Below, in pieces: positions 60,754-64,000 of a stretch of DNA of 64,000 bases (position 1 is its first letter; every line of letters starts with the position of its first letter). Both the position numbers and the translations under genes were made by a program. The notes under the pieces are model-generated. The model saw only the letters and a program-made list of their open reading frames with translations, did no database searches and was not told where the DNA came from. Source of the stretch: UBA6544 sp038131165 (GTDB taxonomy: Bacteria > Pseudomonadota > Alphaproteobacteria > UBA8366); the NCBI GenBank assembly GCA_038131165.1, contig JAYPOZ010000011.1, forward strand, positions 8,754-72,753, written 5' to 3'.

Positions 60754-62645
60754 GCGCCGAATTCCTCGTCCGGGACAACCCGCAACGGCAGAATGTCGCT
60801 GTCGGTGGTGATGATGACGGAGGGGTCCGAGCGCACGCAGGCACCGGCGTAGCTGCCGGCGGCGGTAAAGGTGCACAGTTGCACGTTGTCGCCACCGACG
60901 TTCGGCAGCGGGAACAGCTCCTGGAAGATCTGGTCCCGGTCGGTGAACTTCCCGTCGGTCTCCGTCACCAGGCCGTTCGGGTGATCGAAGATGCTCATGT
61001 TCGCGCCGCAGCGACCGACGATCGGCTTTGCGACATAGCCGCTCTTCTCGAGTTCCGCATCGAGCTCGAAATGGGTGTTGAGCAGATAGGGGTGGTGCGG
61101 ATAGAGGTCGCAGAGAACCGGCAGGATCTCCTTGTTGCTCGGGATCAGCGTCCAGAGCGGCTCGAAGACCATGACTTCCGGGCGCAGCAGGACGTCGACG
61201 AGGCGCGGTGGCTGGGCGGAACGGTCGATGGTCCGGTGCAGACGCAGGTTCTCGTCGTCTTCCGATATCTGCTCGCGGATATCGTCGAGCGCGGTCTCCC
61301 ACGCCCAGGTCTTCCAGACCCAGTCGACCGGCTCGCCGTCGGCGTCGAGGACGATGCCGTTCGGGCCCCATCTCAGCCCATCGAGGCCGACGATCGTTTT
61401 CGTCGGGATGCCGGCGGCGTCGAGCGCCGTCTTCATATATTCCGCGTGGTAGATCTCTTCGGGGTCCTCGTCGTGCATGATGTGGAGCGGACCCTCTGCC
61501 TCGCACTGGCGCCAGGCGCGGACCAGGTTCCGGTGCAGCTCGTCGCCCGGGCAACGGCCCTCGGTGCAGCCGAAATGTTCGGCCCAGCGGCCCTGCACCC
61601 AGCCGGTTTCCATATGGCAGGAGGCGGAATCGCAATTGTATTCGTAGACCTTGAGACCGCGCTCCGAGAGCGAGAAATCGAACCGGCCGGTGATCATCTG
61701 GTTGCGCCGGTTGTCCCAGGACTGATGCAGTCGGGGCCACAGCGCCGGCGGCAGGTTGAAGCGCCGCAGCAAGGCATCGTCCCTCAGCACGAAATGGGTG
61801 GCGTGCATGAACATGGCATGCAGCTCGTTGGTGGCGCGCTTAAGCTCCTTCAGCGCGGTGTCGCTGATCCGGTAGTAGCTGTGTTGCCGGTTGTCGTAAT
61901 TGGAAAGCTTGCAGCCGCCCATCATCTCGATATAGGCGGCCTCGGCGGGAGCCGCGGGGTTGAGCCAGGCGACCGTCTCCTGGCCGCGCTTCTCGACCGC
62001 GCCGCCCCGCACCGCGAACAGCCTGGGGTCCGGGTCGGCGACGGTCTCCGCATGGGTGGCGTCGTCGGTCTGGATCACCCAGCCGAGTATTTCCGCATCG
62101 TCGTAGGAACACTCGATGCGGTAAGCGCCGTCGGGCAGGACGCTTGCCGCTAATTCGCGGGAATAGGATTGCCCGGCCGGCCAGACCTTGTCCTCGACGT
62201 TCTGCTCGATGCAGCGCACGTATTCGGGCGTCACCTCGGTGACCACGGCGACATGGCCGGCGATCTCGAACTCGCCGCCTTCGTTCCAGATCAGCAGGCA
62301 GCCGGGCTCCGGATGGCGCCGGGCACCGTTGCGGAAGGATTTCAGCGGCAGGCGGCTGCCGTCCTTGAGCTTGAGGACGTCGCGCAGCCGGAATATCTCG
62401 TAGGCCATGGCGACATCGTCGAAGACGTACCCGTGGTTGAGGTACATATAGCGCCGCGCCAGCTCGACGCATTGCCATTTGTGGCCGGTGAAGACGCCGT
62501 CGACGTGATGGCGGTAGGCCTGGCGGTCGGGCAGCTCGGCCTTGTCGACCGTCGCGTAATCCGACGAATGGACGGTCACGCCGCCGGGGCCGGTCCCGAG
62601 CAGGGTGCCGAACTTGGCTCTATGTTGACGGTCGAGCGGACTCAT
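60750..62645 (-). CDS. gss: bifunctional glutathionylspermidine synthetase/amidase
   Basis: A 631-residue protein matching the layout of E. coli Gss (619 residues). The N-terminal CHAP amidase has Cys59 (GHKWQCVELARRYMY) and His131 (EIAGHVAVVTEV), the same positions as the E. coli catalytic pair. The C-terminal ATP-grasp synthetase shows GRFDFSLSERGLKVYEYNCDSA, VWKTWAWETALDD, LIPSNKEILPVL, KPIVGRCGANMSIF and a final SYAGACVRSDPSVI. It couples glutathione to spermidine with ATP and can hydrolyse the product. Rare outside enterics and kinetoplastids but known in other bacteria. The ATG at 62645 has a weak AAGG upstream. Confidence 0.92.
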   Translation of the reverse strand: MSPLDRQHRAKFGTLLGTGPGGVTVHSSDYATVDKAELPDRQAYRHHVDGVFTGHKWQCVELARRYMYLNHGYVFDDVAMAYEIFRLRDVLKLKDGSRLPLKSFRNGARRHPEPGCLLIWNEGGEFEIAGHVAVVTEVTPEYVRCIEQNVEDKVWPAGQSYSRELAASVLPDGAYRIECSYDDAEILGWVIQTDDATHAETVADPDPRLFAVRGGAVEKRGQETVAWLNPAAPAEAAYIEMMGGCKLSNYDNRQHSYYRISDTALKELKRATNELHAMFMHATHFVLRDDALLRRFNLPPALWPRLHQSWDNRRNQMITGRFDFSLSERGLKVYEYNCDSASCHMETGWVQGRWAEHFGCTEGRCPGDELHRNLVRAWRQCEAEGPLHIMHDEDPEEIYHAEYMKTALDAAGIPTKTIVGLDGLRWGPNGIVLDADGEPVDWVWKTWAWETALDDIREQISEDDENLRLHRTIDRSAQPPRLVDVLLRPEVMVFEPLWTLIPSNKEILPVLCDLYPHHPYLLNTHFELDAELEKSGYVAKPIVGRCGANMSIFDHPNGLVTETDGKFTDRDQIFQELFPLPNVGGDNVQLCTFTAAGSYAGACVRSDPSVIITTDSDILPLRVVPDEEFGA

Positions 62646-62708
62646 GCGATTGGGACCTTGGAATGTTGGAAAAAAGATGCTTGAGGGAAACACTCCGGCA
62701 GACAATGG

Positions 62709-62754
62709 ATATCGCCGATGCCCGTTACAAGGGGCATTTGCGGCGATATTTTTT
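62709..62754 (+). terminator. intrinsic-terminator-like hairpin in a divergent intergenic region
   Basis: ATATCGCCGATGCCC (62709-62723), an 8-base loop, then GGGCAT-ttg-CGGCGATAT (62732-62749), followed by a run of T to 62754. The stem is 15 bp with one 3-base bulge. It points along the plus strand but lies between two divergent genes, about 100 bases before the cyclic-nucleotide-fold gene at 62855. That position fits an attenuator or the end of a short RNA rather than the end of a gene. Confidence 0.6.
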
Positions 62755-62854
62755 CGCGGCGGCCGGGCGTGGGGCGCGTGCGCCTTAAGGATTTCGCAAG
62801 GCTGCAGTGCTAGGGTGAATCCGACATTGGGGCGCAACCGCCGGGGAAGATCGC

Positions 62855-63544
62855 ATGAGCCTTACTTTGATCGAGTTTATCGGCCATCTCGCCTTCTTCC
62901 TGACGGCCGTCTCGTTCTATCTCAAGGACATGCTGCTGCTGCGGTTCCTCGCCGTCGTCAGCGCGGTCGTCGGCATCGCCTATAATTATTTCATTGATGT
63001 CGGGCCGCTCTGGCTGCCGATCTTCTGGCTCGGCGTGTTTTTGGCGATCAATGTCTGGCGGATCGTCGGCATCCTGACCGAGCGCTACTCGATCAAGTTC
63101 AACGAGGACGAGACGGAACTCTACGAGACCATCTTCCGCAACTTCGCCGCCGTCGAGTTCATGAAGCTCATCCGCATCGCGGAATGGCGCGACGCCCCCG
63201 CGGGCGAGATTTTCGCCCATGAAGGCCGGCCGGTCGACGGGCTGCGCCTGCTGTTCAGCGGCGAGGTCGCGGTCGGACGCGACGGACAGGAGATCGGCCG
63301 CGCGCGCGACGGCGCGCTGATCGGCGAGATGTCCTTTATCCAGGGCGGCGACGCCTCGGCGACGGTGACGGCCGCGGTGCCGTGCCGCTACGTGTTCTGG
63401 CCGGAGGAGGCGCTGAGGGGACTGCTGCGGCGCAATCCCAACATCGACATCGCCATGCGGCACGTCTTCAGCCTCGACCTCACCCGCAAGCTCTCCGGCC
63501 GCAACGACGGCACCGTGCACACGGCGGAGGTGGGTAAGGCCTAA
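62855..63544 (+). CDS. membrane protein with cyclic-nucleotide-binding (Popeye/cNMP-like) domain
   Basis: A 229-residue protein. Residues 1-72 hold about three hydrophobic segments (LIEFIGHLAFFLTAVSF, LLLRFLAVVSAVVGIAY, LPIFWLGVFLAINVWRI). A cytoplasmic cupin-like cNMP domain follows, with FMKLIRIAEWRDAPAGEIFAHEGRPVDGLRLLFSGEVAV, GEMSFIQGGDASATVTA (the phosphate-cassette position) and YVFWPEEALRGLLRRNP. Three helices then one cNMP fold is the layout of Popeye-domain proteins. The arginine of a canonical cassette (RxAT) is absent (DASAT), so cAMP/cGMP binding is doubtful. GGGGAAG precedes the ATG. Confidence 0.8.
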   Translation: MSLTLIEFIGHLAFFLTAVSFYLKDMLLLRFLAVVSAVVGIAYNYFIDVGPLWLPIFWLGVFLAINVWRIVGILTERYSIKFNEDETELYETIFRNFAAVEFMKLIRIAEWRDAPAGEIFAHEGRPVDGLRLLFSGEVAVGRDGQEIGRARDGALIGEMSFIQGGDASATVTAAVPCRYVFWPEEALRGLLRRNPNIDIAMRHVFSLDLTRKLSGRNDGTVHTAEVGKA

Positions 63545-63550
63545 CTCCTC

Positions 63551-63664
63551 ACTCCCGGCCCTCTCCTGCGGGCGGGAGAGGGAGCGAAGGTCGGAACAAT
63601 CTTCCCCTCTCCCGCCGGCGGGAGAGGGAGGGGCCCGCCGCGAAGCGGTGGGAGGGTGAGGGAA
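63551..63664. repeat. composite palindromic repeat, copy 2
   Basis: Second, oppositely oriented copy of the element at 33100-33212: an imperfect CCCTCTCCTGCGGGCGGGAG hairpin, the perfect 24-bp palindrome at 63605-63628, GGGCCCGCCGCGAAGCGG and an outer GGGAGGGTGAGGG arm. It begins directly after the stop of the cNMP-fold gene and may define its mRNA end. Confidence 0.85.
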
Positions 63665-64000
63665 GGCCTTATGAAATAACGCGGAACGACCCCATGCACA
63701 GTACTACAATACCGCTGATCCGGGTTTAGGCGTCGTTTCCGCGCCGTTGAATCGAAACTTCACATGTCAAAGAACGCGCGGCACCATAGCACAAATTAGA
63801 CAAAATGTCACTGTCGTTGATTTGAAGAAGGTGGCCGTTCTTTCACGTGGCGTCATTCCCGCGCAGGCGGAAATCCAGCATCCGTTTAATAACCCATACC
63901 GGGGAGGAACTCCGTGTCTGGCACCCGAAATTCGCATGCAACGAACAAGGGAGAGAGGAGACGCATTCTCGGCTGACGGCGCGGCGCGCGCCGGAAGATT
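63665..64000. other. no gene seen
   Basis: No open frame with family features or a ribosome-binding site is visible. One arm of the CGCGCAGGCGG repeat (also at 39785) lies at 63853-63876. The DNA around 63770-63800 is AT-richer than average. A promoter for a gene beyond the window is possible but not demonstrable. Confidence 0.5.

Noticed and set aside
58513..61740. 1075-residue minus-strand frame
   Set aside because: It is antisense to the SDR and MmgE/PrpD genes and out of frame with gss; composition is typical GC-rich shadow sequence with no family motifs.

Overview
This is a GC-rich, gene-dense bacterial chromosomal window. Its content points to an alphaproteobacterium, probably Rhodospirillales-like. 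The evidence is hydantoinase/oxoprolinase pairs, family III CoA-transferases, MmgE/PrpD proteins, TauD-type dioxygenases, PAS_5-like proteins, GTG/TTG starts, ATGA/GTGA gene overlaps and scattered palindromic repeats. The taxonomic call is inference from gene content. I saw no rRNA, tRNA, CRISPR array, phage or intact insertion sequence.

Layout. 0-9.4 kb: small catabolic units (class V aminotransferase fragment, beta-hydroxyacid dehydrogenase, alpha/beta hydrolase with a flavin monooxygenase, cysteine desulfurase with a CoA-transferase, SDR, TauE-like permease, MmgE/PrpD, tiny membrane protein). 9.4-13.6 kb: signalling, with a soluble chemoreceptor carrying two PAS-like repeats converging on a partner-switch operon (STAS protein, HATPase, receiver-PP2C phosphatase). 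The phosphatase gene is cut by one in-frame TAG.

13.7-27 kb: a long leftward catabolic block, the most coherent system here. It comprises hydantoinase A and B, a MarR regulator, a three-domain molybdenum hydroxylase in two genes, a 6-hydroxynicotinate reductase-like Fe-S protein, a UPF0280/ApbE-like protein, NadC, and a fusion of PhnN (ribose 1,5-bisphosphokinase) with an AMP-phosphorylase-type enzyme. The same 22-bp MarR-type operator sits before hydantoinase A and before the hydroxylase genes, which suggests one regulon. I infer N-heterocycle (nicotinate-like) catabolism tied to PRPP and pyridine-nucleotide metabolism.

27-31 kb: a membrane-anchored MurF-like ligase and a hydrolase, divergent from a D-Ala-D-Ala-ligase-like ATP-grasp enzyme. 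31-42.7 kb: a second hydantoin/D-amino-acid type region with hydantoinase A, a frameshifted hydantoinase B, a nest of palindromic repeats, a racemase-fold protein without the usual cysteines, cupins, a dehydrogenase, a D-aminoacylase-like amidohydrolase and tandemly duplicated SDRs. 42.8-51.3 kb: two TauD-type dioxygenases, amidase, both subunits of an intradiol dioxygenase, a metallo-beta-lactamase-fold hydrolase, a D-amino-acid-oxidase-like flavoprotein and a nitronate monooxygenase.

51.4-51.9 kb: a peroxiredoxin gene with an in-frame TGA exactly where the peroxidatic cysteine belongs, followed at SECIS distance by a hairpin. This is a strong selenoprotein candidate. 52-55 kb: an acyl-CoA ligase, thiolase and MaoC-like unit. 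55-63.5 kb: aldo/keto reductase, second metallo-hydrolase, amidohydrolase, SDR, MmgE/PrpD, glutathionylspermidine synthetase/amidase and a membrane cyclic-nucleotide-binding-fold protein. The last 450 bases hold only repeats.
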